A stretch of 64,000 nucleotides of DNA from Sphingomonas_R sp036387535 (GTDB taxonomy: Bacteria > Pseudomonadota > Alphaproteobacteria > Sphingomonadales > Sphingomonadaceae), in NCBI RefSeq assembly GCF_036387535.1, contig NZ_DASVTO010000004.1:23645-87644 (forward strand), given 5' to 3'. A model generated the notes under the pieces. It was not told the origin of the DNA and did not search any database. It worked only from the letters and a program-made list of their open reading frames with translations. Numbering within the stretch: the stretch's first letter is position 1; the number at the start of each line of letters is the position of its first letter. Both the position numbers and the translations under genes were made by a program. Positions 1 through 9,497 of this stretch are shown here, piece by piece.

Positions 1-1
1 C

Positions 2-904
2 TGGAATTCCGATCAGGCGCGGAACATCCGGGCGTCGATCCATGACGGAAGCTACCGTTACTGCAACAAGATGACGTGCCCTTCCATCCAGTCCGCGCGC
101 CTGTCGACCGCGGCCGACATGGCGGCGCAATCCGATTTCTGGCGAACCGTGATCCGCGACGCGGCCGTCAGGCTGAACCAAGGGCCGCAGGACGTGAACC
201 TGGCCTATGACCGGACCTGCAACCTGAGCTGTCCGAGTTGCCGGATCGAAACCTATGCGGCGGATTCGGCGCAGCGGGCGGCGTTCGACCTGTTGCAGGA
301 AACGAAGATCCTGCCGCTGTTGAAAGGCGCGACGTCAGTTTACGTCACCGGTTCGGGCGATCCGTTCGCCAGCAAGAACTTCCGCCAGTTGCTGACCGCG
401 TTGGAGGACGACGCGTTCGCCAAGCTGAAGTTCAGGATCATGACCAACGCCATGCTGCTGACGCCGCGGCAATGGGCGAGTTTCCCGGTGCTGCATGGCC
501 GGACATCCACATTGCGGATCAGCGTGGATGCCGCCACCGGACCGACGCACGAGCGGCTGCGCCGTGGTGCCCGGTGGAGCACGATGCTGGAGAATATGGC
601 GTTTGCGGGCGAGCTGCTGGCGACGGGACAGGTCGACCTGTTCGGTCTGGCCTTTACCGTGCAGGTCGAGAACTTTGCCGAGATGGGCGATGCGTGCGAC
701 CTGGCCCACCGCGTGGGCGCCAGCGAGATCTATTTCGGGCAGCTGACCAACTGGGGGACCTATTCGGCGGCAGACTTCCAGAGCCGTGCGGTCTGGCTGC
801 CGTCGCACCCGCAGCACGATCAGTTCGTCGAGGCGATGCAGGATGCGCGGCTTCGTGATCCGATCGTGCAACTGGGGGAATTCGGCGCGTTCGTGAAGAG
901 CTGA
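2..904 (+). CDS. Radical SAM/SPASM domain protein (5' end outside window)
   Basis: The reading frame is open from base 2, so the start codon lies left of the window; about 300 codons are visible. A CxxxCxxC cluster (CNLSCPSC, bases 218-241) is the radical-SAM [4Fe-4S] site that binds S-adenosylmethionine. Before it is a Cys-containing stretch (YCNKMTC, bases 59-79) that resembles the end of a SPASM auxiliary-cluster domain. A SPASM-like part therefore precedes this radical-SAM part, and an earlier radical-SAM domain probably lies upstream. TGSGDPF (about base 349) fits the radical-SAM beta-2 SAM contact. The substrate cannot be told; related proteins modify peptides or sit in surface-polysaccharide loci. 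The family call is firm and the function open. Confidence 0.8.
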   Translation, partial: WNSDQARNIRASIHDGSYRYCNKMTCPSIQSARLSTAADMAAQSDFWRTVIRDAAVRLNQGPQDVNLAYDRTCNLSCPSCRIETYAADSAQRAAFDLLQETKILPLLKGATSVYVTGSGDPFASKNFRQLLTALEDDAFAKLKFRIMTNAMLLTPRQWASFPVLHGRTSTLRISVDAATGPTHERLRRGARWSTMLENMAFAGELLATGQVDLFGLAFTVQVENFAEMGDACDLAHRVGASEIYFGQLTNWGTYSAADFQSRAVWLPSHPQHDQFVEAMQDARLRDPIVQLGEFGAFVKS

Positions 905-933
905 ACCGGCTGCGGCAGTCGGCGCAGGCCGGA

Positions 934-1236
934 TCAGGAGTCCGCAGCCGGATCCGCGGGCGCCGTTTCGGCTTCAGGCCCTTGGTCGGTTTGCGCAGCG
1001 GTGTCGCGGAAATAGGGGATGACGGTGCCCTTCAGCGTGATCGTCATCGGATTGCCCTTGCGATCCAGCGTGCGACCGACCGCCATCTTCACCCAGCCTT
1101 CGGACACGCAATATTCGTCGACATTGGTCTTTTCGACGCCGTTGAAGACGATGCCGACGCCGCGCTGGAGATGTTCGGTCAGGAAATAGGGACTTTTCGG
1201 GTTGGTGGAGAGGCGATCGGGGGGCGTGTCGGTCAT
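934..1236 (-). CDS. DUF3297 family protein
   Basis: This 100-residue protein starts at ATG 1236 (MTDTPPDRLSTNPKSPYF). The frame stays open upstream, but that extension runs into the neighbouring ABC-F gene and has no family-like sequence. The body (HLQRGVGIVFNGVEKTNV, then VGRTLDRKGNPMTITLKG) matches the short DUF3297 family of proteobacteria, whose function is unknown. It has no signal peptide or membrane segment, so it should be cytosolic. The acidic Ala/Pro-rich tail looks disordered. It is divergent from the ABC-F gene, with 73 bp between their starts, so the two probably share a promoter region. The family call is recognition from sequence. Confidence 0.8.
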   Translation of the reverse strand: MTDTPPDRLSTNPKSPYFLTEHLQRGVGIVFNGVEKTNVDEYCVSEGWVKMAVGRTLDRKGNPMTITLKGTVIPYFRDTAAQTDQGPEAETAPADPAADS

Positions 1237-1309
1237 GGTTCGGGGCTTCCGTCTGGTCGTGTTCGCGCCCCGATAGCGCGGCGCGGCGTTTTGCGCTATC
1301 GGCGCGGCC

Positions 1310-3193
<1,884 letters not shown>

Positions 3194-3275
3194 GGCGCTC
3201 CATTCCTTTCCGGATGGCTGTTGGCGTAAAGATCGGGCGTTGAACCTTGGGGTGCTGTTGCCCCGCCCCAACCCC

Positions 3276-3294
3276 GCCCCTGACGGGGAGGGGC
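3276..3294. repeat. GC-rich imperfect palindrome before the SOUL gene
   Basis: GCCCC-TGACGGGGA-GGGGC forms an inverted repeat, and an alternative CCCCG/CGGGG pairing is also possible. It sits 12 bases before the chosen start of the haem-binding gene, in a C-rich stretch (3257-3298). Similar CCCC/GGGG palindromes occur inside the phage-like cluster at 5938-5958 and 7826-7852, so this may be a degenerate dispersed repeat. There is no T-run, so it is not a clear terminator. Confidence 0.4.
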
Positions 3295-3305
3295 TTCGTT
3301 TCGGG

Positions 3306-3911
3306 ATGATATCGATGAATTATCGCAGGATCGGACGGTGGGCCGCGGGGATCGGGGCGGTCGCGGTGGCGGGAGCCGGGCTGTACTGGCTGAAGGAGCG
3401 CGCGACCGAGAAGCCCGATTTCATCACGGTGGAGGAAGACGGGCTGTTTTCGGTACGACGATATCCGCCGATCCTGGTGGCGCGGACGGTGCAGCCGGGC
3501 GGGCGCGACCGGGCGCTGGGGCAGGGATTCGGCGTGCTGGCCGGCTATATCTTTGCGGAGCATCGCGAAGGCGACGAGATCCCGATGACGGCGCCGGTGC
3601 TGGCGGAGCGACGCGTCGGGCAGGGGTGGACCGTCAGTTTCGTGATGCCGAAAATCTATACGCGCGATACGTTGCCGACCGCCGATCCGGGTGTGGAGAT
3701 CGCGATGATCCCGGCGCGGCGGGTGGCGGTGGTGGGGTTCGCCGGCAAGGTCGACGACGCGATCCTGGCGGCGAAGGCGGATGAACTGGCGGCGTGGATC
3801 GCGCGCCGGGGATTGCAGCCGGACGGCGAGGTCGTCCACGCCTTTTTCAACGCGCCGTTCATTCCGGCGCCGGCCCGGCATAACGAGATCTGGCAACCAC
3901 TCGCCGACTAG
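3306..3911 (+). CDS. SOUL family haem-binding protein, membrane-anchored
   Basis: Starting at ATG 3306 gives 201 residues; ATG 3315 (MNYRRIG) is also possible. An upstream TTG at 3240 would run through a palindromic intergenic stretch and is rejected. Residues about 10-28 form one hydrophobic segment (GIGAVAVAGAGLYWL) that anchors the protein or acts as a signal. The rest is a SOUL domain, with DGLFSVRRYPP near the start, the hallmark IPMTAPV, and a C-terminal FNAPFIPAP. SOUL proteins bind haem or tetrapyrroles; the bacterial role is not settled. The gene stands alone between the ABC-F gene and the phage-like cluster. Confidence 0.85.
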   Translation: MISMNYRRIGRWAAGIGAVAVAGAGLYWLKERATEKPDFITVEEDGLFSVRRYPPILVARTVQPGGRDRALGQGFGVLAGYIFAEHREGDEIPMTAPVLAERRVGQGWTVSFVMPKIYTRDTLPTADPGVEIAMIPARRVAVVGFAGKVDDAILAAKADELAAWIARRGLQPDGEVVHAFFNAPFIPAPARHNEIWQPLAD

Positions 3912-4043
3912 CAATGTACCAGCGCGGTTATTAGTGCTTGACATCGGCGCGCTGATCTGGCACAAAACAGGAACGATGAGAAAGTCCGAAAGGGCCGGGG
4001 CGGGTGACCGCATCCCGGCCCTTTTCATGTCCGGAGGGCGGGA

Positions 4044-4571
4044 ATGGCGGATGAGAAGCGGCCGGCGACCTGGTCGCCGACAATCGAGCGGCGGTTCCTG
4101 GAGGAACTGGCGACATCGGCGAATGTGACGCGGTCGGCGGTGCTGGCGGGTACGAACGACAAGCGCGCCTGGCAGCGGCGGCAGGTTGACGGCGTGTTCC
4201 GCACGGCGTTTCTGCGGGCACTTGCGGAGGGGTATCTGCGGCTGGAATTCAAGATGCTGGAACGCGCGCTGGCGCGGGCGTTCGGCGGGCCGGCGGAGGC
4301 CGATGCGCCATCCGTGCAGGAGGAGCGCGGCTGGCTGCAACTGTTGCGGCAGCACCGCGCCGCGGTCCAGGCGACCGACATCTTCGACGAGATCGAGGAT
4401 CTGGCGGTGGTGCAGCAGCGGATCGGGGACAAGCTGGCCGAGATAAAGCAGCGGTTGGTGGCAGGGGAGGTTTCGGCGCTGGATACCACAAACGTCACCC
4501 CGGCGCATGCCGGGGCCCAGATGCGCCGCGATGGTCGCGCCGGTGACGTCCGTCGAGTCGGACCCCGGTAG
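4044..4571 (+). CDS. Small terminase subunit-like protein (GTA gp1 position)
   Basis: This 175-residue protein begins with a helical DNA-binding-like region (TIERRFLEELATSANVTRSA, then AGTNDKRAWQRRQV), in the style of terminase small subunits that recognise DNA through a helix-turn-helix. A helical region with Glu/Arg-rich segments follows (residues 60-148). It lies directly before TerL, the usual TerS place in RcGTA-type clusters. About 26 C-terminal residues (from TPAHAGAQ) are encoded by a REPIN-like repeat (4494-4584), and the stop codon falls in its second arm, so the tail is probably a late addition. The start at ATG 4044 has GGAGGGCGGGA upstream. The function is inferred from position and fold hints. 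Confidence 0.72.
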   Translation: MADEKRPATWSPTIERRFLEELATSANVTRSAVLAGTNDKRAWQRRQVDGVFRTAFLRALAEGYLRLEFKMLERALARAFGGPAEADAPSVQEERGWLQLLRQHRAAVQATDIFDEIEDLAVVQQRIGDKLAEIKQRLVAGEVSALDTTNVTPAHAGAQMRRDGRAGDVRRVGPR

Positions 4572-4584
4572 GCGCCGGGATGAC
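4494..4584. repeat. REPIN-like inverted pair of REP elements
   Basis: Element 1 (4494-4523) begins GTCACCCCGGCGCATGCCGG. Element 2 (about 4555-4584), read on the minus strand, begins GTCATCCCGGCGCCTACCGG. They are near copies in inverted orientation about 30 bases apart, which is the architecture of a REPIN. The core GTCACCCCGG recurs at 8908-8936. It overlaps the end of the small terminase gene and ends 32 bases before the TTG start of the large terminase gene. Confidence 0.75.
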
Positions 4585-4615
4585 GGTGATCGGATGAACG
4601 GGGGAAGGAGGCGGA

Positions 4616-5926
4616 TTGGATCGATCCTTGGGGGAGCGGCTGGCGTGTCTGCCGGCGGAGGAGCGGGTGCGATGGATCGCCGGGCTGGGCGAAAGCGCGC
4701 GAGCGGCGGAGCATCATTGGGACTTGTGGGCGCGGCCGGGACAGCGGGCGCCGACGGGAGATTGGCGGATATGGCTGATGCTGGGCGGGCGCGGGTTCGG
4801 GAAGACGCGGGCCGGTGCCGAATGGGTGCGGGCGCAGGTGGAGGCGACGCCGGGCGTGCAGGTGGCGCTGGTAGGAGCCACCTATGCCGAGGCGCGGGCG
4901 GTGATGGTGGAGGGCGAAAGCGGGCTGCTGGCCATTGCGCCGCCACCGGTGCGGCCGGTGTGGGAGCCGTCGCTGCGCCGGCTGCGCTGGCCGGGTGGAG
5001 GGCAGGCCTTCGTCTATTCCGCGGCGGAACCGGAGGCGTTGCGCGGGCCGCAGCATCATGCCGCGTGGGCCGACGAGATCGCGAAGTGGAAGGATGGCGA
5101 CGCGGCGTGGGACAATCTGATGATGGGTCTGCGGCTGGGGCAAGATCCCAGGACGGTGGCGACCACCACCCCGCGCCCGGTGCCGCTGGTGCGCAGGTTG
5201 GTCGCGATGCCGGGGGTGGTGGTGACGCGCGGGCGAACCGCGGACAACCGTGCCAACCTGGCCGACAGCTTCGTCGCGACGATGGATGCGCTATATGGCG
5301 GCACGCGGCTGGGGCGGCAGGAGCTGGACGGCGAGCTGATCGAGGAGATCGAGGGCGCGCTGTGGAGCCGTGCGCTGATCGAGGCATGCCGGCGGACCCG
5401 TGCGCTGCCATCCGTACGGACGGTGGTGGCGGTCGATCCGCCGGCGGGAGCCGGGGCCGGATCGGACGCGTGCGGGATCGTGGCGGTGGCGCTGGGGGCG
5501 GACGGGATCGCGCAGGTGATCGCCGACGCCAGCGTGCAGGGGGCGACGCCGGACGGCTGGGCGCGGGCGGTGGCGGACTGCGCCGCGAGGCACGGGGCGG
5601 ATCGAGTCGTAGCAGAGGCGAACAATGGCGGGGCGATGGTGGAGGCGGTGCTGCGCGCCGCGAACCAGGGCCTGCCGGTGAAGCTGGTCCACGCCAGCCG
5701 CGGCAAGGTGGCGCGGGCCGAGCCGGTAGCGGCGCTATATGAAGCCGGCCGTGCGGTGCATGTCGGCGCGTTTCCGCAGCTGGAGGACGAGCTGGCGGGG
5801 CTGCTGTCGGGCGGTTGCTATGTGGGGCCGGGACGATCGCCGGACCGGGCGGATGCGCTGGTGTGGGCGATGACCGAGCTGATGCTGGGGCGGGGCGTGG
5901 GGATGCCGGGGCTCAGGGTGTTGTGA
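4616..5926 (+). CDS. Phage terminase large subunit (GTA gp2)
   Basis: This 436-residue DNA-packaging motor has a Walker A loop, GGRGFGKTRAGAEW (residues 57-70), and an adenine-contact region before it. AWADEIAKW (about 154) is in the Walker B/coupling region. A C-terminal nuclease part has acidic residues in VAVDPPAGAG and VVAEANNGG, as in RNase H-fold terminases. It pumps DNA into preformed heads through the portal encoded next. The start is TTG 4616, chosen because AAGGAGG lies directly upstream and the N-terminus fits the family. The gene follows the REPIN and ends 11 bases before a GC-rich hairpin. Confidence 0.93.
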   Translation: MDRSLGERLACLPAEERVRWIAGLGESARAAEHHWDLWARPGQRAPTGDWRIWLMLGGRGFGKTRAGAEWVRAQVEATPGVQVALVGATYAEARAVMVEGESGLLAIAPPPVRPVWEPSLRRLRWPGGGQAFVYSAAEPEALRGPQHHAAWADEIAKWKDGDAAWDNLMMGLRLGQDPRTVATTTPRPVPLVRRLVAMPGVVVTRGRTADNRANLADSFVATMDALYGGTRLGRQELDGELIEEIEGALWSRALIEACRRTRALPSVRTVVAVDPPAGAGAGSDACGIVAVALGADGIAQVIADASVQGATPDGWARAVADCAARHGADRVVAEANNGGAMVEAVLRAANQGLPVKLVHASRGKVARAEPVAALYEAGRAVHVGAFPQLEDELAGLLSGGCYVGPGRSPDRADALVWAMTELMLGRGVGMPGLRVL

Positions 5927-5937
5927 GCCGCCTTTCT

Positions 5938-5958
5938 CCCTCTCCCGAGGGGAGAGGG
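5938..5958 (+). repeat. Hairpin between large terminase and portal genes
   Basis: CCCTCTCCC (5938-5946), loop GAG and GGGAGAGGG (5950-5958) form a perfect 9-bp stem. No long T-run follows, only TTTAG. It lies in the 58-base gap between the terminase and portal genes, where neighbouring junctions overlap. It may be an attenuator or mRNA-stabilising hairpin, or a degenerate repeat like the one at 7826-7852. Confidence 0.6.
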
Positions 5959-5984
5959 TTTAGAAGAAGGAGAGGGAGGTGGGT

Positions 5985-7091
5985 ATGCGGTTGTTCGGGC
6001 GGAGGTCCGGGCGTGCGGAGGCGCGTCCGGCGTTGGTGCGGGGTGGGATCGGCGTCGGCGGCCTGCAGGGGGATTGGCCGCGCGGATATGAGGCGCAGGT
6101 GCGGGATGCGTATCTGGGCAATGCGGTGGCGCAGCGATCAGTGCGGATGGTGGCGGATGCGTGCGGCAGCGTCATCGTGCTGGCGGGCGAACAGGGGCAC
6201 GTGGCCGAGCGGATCGTGAAGCCCGTGCTGGAAACGGCGGCGGCGCAGATGCTGTTGCACGGCAATGCGTATCTGCTGGTCGGGATCGGCGCGGACGGGC
6301 GGCCGGATGCGCTGTATCCATTGCGTCCCGAGCGCGTGACGGTGGAGCCGGATGGGGGCGGGTGGCCGGTTGCCTATCGCTATCAGGCCGGGGCTGCGGT
6401 GATGCGGTATCCGCTGGCCGGTGACGGCGGTGCGGGGGTGATCCACCTGAAGGCGCTGCATCCGCTGGACGACCATTATGGCCTGGGATCGCTGGGCGCG
6501 GCGGCGGGGCCGGTGGCGATCCACAATGCCGCGACACGGTGGAACAAGGCGTTGCTGGACAATGCGGCCCGGCCTTCGGGTGCGCTGGTCTATGATCCGG
6601 GTGAGCCGGGCGCGGTGCTGTCGCGCGAGCAACATGACCGGTTGAAGGCCGACATGGATGCGAGCTTCGCCGGATCCGCCAATGCCGGGCGGCCGATGCT
6701 GCTGGAAGGCGGGTTGAAATGGCAGGCGATGAGCCTGTCGCCGGCGGACATGGATTTCGTGGGCCTGAAAGCGGCGGCGGCGCGCGAGATCGCGCTGGCG
6801 TTCGGCGTGCCGCCGATGCTGCTCGGCCTGCCGGGTGACAATACCTACGCCAATTATGCGGAGGCGAGCCGGGCCCTGTGGCGACTGACGGTGCTGCCGC
6901 TGGTGGCCAAGCTGCTGGACGGACTGTCCGCCGGGCTGGCGCCGTGGTGGGCGGACCTGGGCCTGGCGGCGGACCTGGATGCGGTGCCGGCCCTGGCCGG
7001 CGATCGCGCGGCGATGTGGAGCCAGGTGACGGGCGCGGATTTCCTGACGCGCGCGGAAAAGCGCGAGATGCTGGGGTTCGCGGCGGAGTGA
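5985..7091 (+). CDS. Phage portal protein, HK97 family (GTA gp3)
   Basis: This 368-residue protein forms the ring at the head vertex through which DNA enters and to which the tail joins. It shows the HK97-portal pattern: AYLGNAVAQRSVRMVADAC near the N-terminus, LLHGNAYLLVG, LHPLDDHYGLGSLGAA, WNKALLDNAARPSGAL, and GVPPMLLGLPGDNTYANYAE (about 280-300). The length is close to other GTA portals. ATG 5985 is chosen with GGGAGG 5 bases upstream; GTG 5979, two codons earlier, is equally possible because AAGGAG lies 6 bases before it. The next gene begins 18 bases after the stop. Confidence 0.93.
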   Translation: MRLFGRRSGRAEARPALVRGGIGVGGLQGDWPRGYEAQVRDAYLGNAVAQRSVRMVADACGSVIVLAGEQGHVAERIVKPVLETAAAQMLLHGNAYLLVGIGADGRPDALYPLRPERVTVEPDGGGWPVAYRYQAGAAVMRYPLAGDGGAGVIHLKALHPLDDHYGLGSLGAAAGPVAIHNAATRWNKALLDNAARPSGALVYDPGEPGAVLSREQHDRLKADMDASFAGSANAGRPMLLEGGLKWQAMSLSPADMDFVGLKAAAAREIALAFGVPPMLLGLPGDNTYANYAEASRALWRLTVLPLVAKLLDGLSAGLAPWWADLGLAADLDAVPALAGDRAAMWSQVTGADFLTRAEKREMLGFAAE

Positions 7092-7109
7092 GCGAGAGGG
7101 GAAGCAGCG

Positions 7110-7388
7110 ATGACACAAGAGGCGAGGGGCCCCGCGCCGGTAACGGTGCGCGCGTTGATCGAGGAGGCGAGCAATGCGGGGGCGGAGCGGGTGCTGGAGC
7201 GGCTGGGGTTGAACGATCCCGGCGCGCGCGCGGACATCGGCGAACTGCGCGAGTTGTTGAAGGCGTGGCGCGATGCGAAGGTGTCGGCGCGTAACGCGGT
7301 GCTGGCCTGGATCGTACGGATCCTGCTGGCGGCGCTGGTGGTCGGGATGGCGGCGCGGGTCGGCTTGACCGCGCATCTGAAGCCGTGA
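7110..7388 (+). CDS. DUF6127-type small membrane protein (GTA gp3.5 position)
   Basis: This 92-residue protein has a soluble helical N-terminal half (TVRALIEEASNAGAERVLER, then IGELRELLKAW) and one membrane segment at residues about 65-85 (VLAWIVRILLAALVVGMAA). It lies between the portal and protease genes, where RcGTA-type clusters carry a small ORF. The sequence resembles the DUF6127 family of sphingomonads. Its role is unknown; a membrane docking or assembly role, or a holin-like activity, would be speculation. The stop overlaps the GTG start of the protease gene (GTGA), so the two are translationally coupled. Confidence 0.72.
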   Translation: MTQEARGPAPVTVRALIEEASNAGAERVLERLGLNDPGARADIGELRELLKAWRDAKVSARNAVLAWIVRILLAALVVGMAARVGLTAHLKP

Positions 7389-7783
7389 GCGTCGTGCGGT
7401 TCGCGGGCTATGCCGCGCTGTTCGACGTGGTGGATCGTGGCGGCGATATCGTGCGGGCAGGAGCGTTCGCACGGACGCTGGCGGCAGGGCGCGGGCGGGT
7501 GCCGTTGCTGTGGCAGCATGGCGGGCTGCGCGCGGCGGGGGTGATCGAGACGCTGACCGAAGATGCGCGCGGATTGCGGGTGACGGGCCGGGTGGCGGCG
7601 CGGTCCGCGGCGGGCGCGGCGTTGCTGGCGGGGACGGTCGAAGGACTGTCGTTCGGGTATCGAGCGCGGCGGGAACGCCGTGGAACATATCGTGAACTGA
7701 TCGATGTCGACTTGCTGGAGGTGTCGTTGGTGGCGGTGCCGATGCAGCCGGGCGCGCGCGTGGATGAGGTGGGTTTGGCGTGA
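7385..7783 (+). CDS. HK97 family prohead protease (GTA gp4)
   Basis: This 132-residue serine protease of the U35/S78 type matures the capsid by cleaving the N-terminal region of the major capsid protein. The expected catalytic residues are present: His45 in LLWQHGG and Ser89 in EGLSFGYRA, with a Glu in the LLEVSLV strand (residue 112). Other conserved elements are GYAALFDVVDRGGDIV at the N-terminus and VSLVAVPMQPGA at the C-terminus. The GTG start at 7385 overlaps the previous stop. The protein is shorter than free-living phage proteases but close to GTA gp4 size. The gene is followed by a strong hairpin before the capsid gene. Confidence 0.92.
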   Translation: MSVVRFAGYAALFDVVDRGGDIVRAGAFARTLAAGRGRVPLLWQHGGLRAAGVIETLTEDARGLRVTGRVAARSAAGAALLAGTVEGLSFGYRARRERRGTYRELIDVDLLEVSLVAVPMQPGARVDEVGLA

Positions 7784-7825
7784 CCTTCGGTCGGCCTCGG
7801 CCCCCCCACCGCCGGCCGTGGTCAG

Positions 7826-7861
7826 CCCCTCTCCCTGTCAGCGGGAGAGGGGAAGGTTTTT
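7826..7861 (+). terminator. Hairpin with T-run upstream of the capsid gene
   Basis: CCCCTCTCCC (7826-7835), a 7-base loop and GGGAGAGGGG (7843-7852) form a perfect 10-bp stem, followed after AAGG by TTTTT (7857-7861). It resembles a weak intrinsic terminator or attenuator. It ends 15 bases before the capsid start, so it may instead protect the capsid mRNA 5' end or tune capsid expression. Confidence 0.55.
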
Positions 7862-7875
7862 CTTGGGAGACGCAT

Positions 7876-8901
7876 ATGTACGAAGTGAAGGCGGACGGGT
7901 TCGGGCGGCCGGCATTGCAAGGCGCGCGGGCGGAACATGGCACGGTGACGGCGTTCGTCGACGGATATCTGCGCGCCGGGCGCGAGGTGGGTGTCGAGTT
8001 GAAGAGCATGAGCGGCGTCGGCGATGCGGCCGGCGGCTATGCCGTGCCGGAGGAGATCGACCGGCGGATCGACGCGACGCTGGCGAATATCTCGCCAATC
8101 CGATCGATCGCGCAGGTGGTGAAGGTCGGGACCGCCGGGTACCGCAAACTGGTGGCGAAGGGGACGACGCCGTCGGGCTGGGTGGCGGAAACCGCCGGGC
8201 GACCGGAGACGGCGACGCCGCAATTCGCGGAAATCGCGCCGCCGACGGGTGAACTCTATGCCAATCCCGCGGCGAGCCAGGCGATGCTGGACGATGCCGC
8301 GTTCGATGTCGAACAATGGCTGGCGAACGAAATCGCGACCGAGTTCGCGCGGGCGGAGGGAGCGGCGTTCGTCGTCGGCAACGGCGTCAATCGCCCGCGC
8401 GGGTTCCTGGCCGAACCGGTAGCGGCGGACGGGGACGCGGCGCGTGCGTTCGGGACACTGCAATATGTCGCATCGGGTGCCGCGGGTGCATTCGGTAGCA
8501 ACCCGCAGGACCGATTGATCGACCTGGTGCAGGCGTTGCGCAGTCCGTACCGGCAGGGTGCGTCGTTCGTGATGAACAGCGCGACCCTGTCCGCGATCCG
8601 CAAGGTGAAGACCGCGGACGGCGCGTTCCTGTGGCAGCCGGGGCTGATCGAGGGGCGACCGGACACGCTGCTGGGGTATCCGGTAGTGGAGGCGGAGGAC
8701 ATGCCCGACATCGCCGCGAACAGCCTGGCGATCGCGTTCGGCAATTTCCGCGTCGGCTATCTGATCGCCGAGCGGCAGGAGACGCAGATCCTGCGCGATC
8801 CGTTCACCAACAAGCCGTTCGTCCATTTCTACGCCACCAAGCGTGTGGGCGGAGCGGTGGTGAACAGCGAAGCCATCAAGCTGATGCGGTTTTCGGTGTG
8901 A
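7876..8901 (+). CDS. Major capsid protein, HK97 fold (GTA gp5)
   Basis: This 341-residue protein forms the head shell. ATG 7876 has GGGAGA 5 bases upstream; the frame opens earlier at 7780, but that part runs through the hairpin and is rejected. HK97-family features include AGGYAVPEEIDRRIDATL (start of the mature core), SPIRSIAQVV, ANPAASQAMLDDAAFDVEQW, FVVGNGVNRPRGFL and LLGYPVVEAEDMP, with TQILRDPFTN near the C-terminus. Only about 40 residues precede the core, much less than the delta domain of phage HK97, so protease processing would remove a short segment. The gene is followed by a 12-bp REP-like hairpin. Confidence 0.94.
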   Translation: MYEVKADGFGRPALQGARAEHGTVTAFVDGYLRAGREVGVELKSMSGVGDAAGGYAVPEEIDRRIDATLANISPIRSIAQVVKVGTAGYRKLVAKGTTPSGWVAETAGRPETATPQFAEIAPPTGELYANPAASQAMLDDAAFDVEQWLANEIATEFARAEGAAFVVGNGVNRPRGFLAEPVAADGDAARAFGTLQYVASGAAGAFGSNPQDRLIDLVQALRSPYRQGASFVMNSATLSAIRKVKTADGAFLWQPGLIEGRPDTLLGYPVVEAEDMPDIAANSLAIAFGNFRVGYLIAERQETQILRDPFTNKPFVHFYATKRVGGAVVNSEAIKLMRFSV

Positions 8902-8907
8902 CGCCTG

Positions 8908-8936
8908 CGTCACCCCGGGCTCGACCCGGGGTGACG
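8908..8936. repeat. REP-like perfect hairpin after the capsid gene
   Basis: CGTCACCCCGGG (8908-8919), loop CTCGA and CCCGGGGTGACG (8925-8936) make a perfect 12-bp stem. It shares the GTCACCCCGG core with the REPIN at 4494-4584. It lies 7 bases after the capsid stop and 20 bases before the connector gene, a place where a hairpin can protect the abundant upstream capsid message. Confidence 0.75.
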
Positions 8937-8955
8937 GGAGGGAAAGGAGGGGTGG

Positions 8956-9216
8956 ATGGTCGGGACCGAGGAGGTGAAGGCGTATCTGCGGCTGGAGAGT
9001 ACGGCTGAGGATGCGGTGCTGGCGACGCTGGTCGTGGCGGCGGAGGGGATGGCGGAGCGGTTTCTGGGGGCGGCGCCGGCGGAGGACATGCCGGCGCCGG
9101 TGCGGCAGGGGATCGTGCGGCTGGCAGCGTATCTGTACGCGCACCGCGACGATGATGCAGCGCCGCCCGCCGCGGTGGCGGCGCTGTGGCGACCGTTCCG
9201 ACAGGTGCGGTTGTGA
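8956..9216 (+). CDS. Phage head-tail connector protein (GTA gp6)
   Basis: This 86-residue helical adaptor has the gp6/connector pattern: TEEVKAYLRLESTAEDAVLA, a central helix with VVAAEGMAERFLG, then VRQGIVRLAAYLYAHRDD. In siphophages and RcGTA this adaptor binds under the portal and stabilises the packaged head. ATG 8956 has AAAGGAGG upstream. The stop overlaps the GTG start of the next gene (GTGA), which keeps the connector genes translationally linked. The call rests on the helical pattern plus position between capsid and head-closure genes. Confidence 0.82.
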   Translation: MVGTEEVKAYLRLESTAEDAVLATLVVAAEGMAERFLGAAPAEDMPAPVRQGIVRLAAYLYAHRDDDAAPPAAVAALWRPFRQVRL

Positions 9217-9497
9217 GCGGCGGGTTGGCGGGGCTGTTGCGGGAACGCGTGACGGTGGCGCGGGAGGGCCCACGCGATGCGCTGGGCGGGGTGGCGGGCG
9301 CGGCGGCGGCGGTGGGATCGGCATGGGCCGGCTGCGTACCCGACGGTCCCGGCCGCTGGCGGATCGCGATGCGCCCGTTCGACGTCCGCGCGGACGACCG
9401 GATCGCGCGGGCGGGGATGCAGTTGCGAGTGCTGCGCGTGCTGACCGACCCGCGGATGCCGGACCGGATCACGATCTATGCCGAGGAGGTGCCATGA
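9213..9497 (+). CDS. Phage head closure protein (GTA gp7)
   Basis: This 94-residue protein matches SPP1 gp16-type head-closure proteins: LLRERVTVAREGPRDALGG at the N-terminus, followed by beta-strands ending VLTDPRMPDRITIYAEEV. It seals the head below the connector and offers the tail docking surface. The start is GTG 9213 within the upstream stop (GTGA). An in-frame ATG at 9186 would overlap the gp6 gene much more and is less likely. The stop overlaps the next start (ATGA). Its gp7 position between connector and DUF3168 agrees. Confidence 0.82.
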   Translation: MSGGLAGLLRERVTVAREGPRDALGGVAGAAAAVGSAWAGCVPDGPGRWRIAMRPFDVRADDRIARAGMQLRVLRVLTDPRMPDRITIYAEEVP

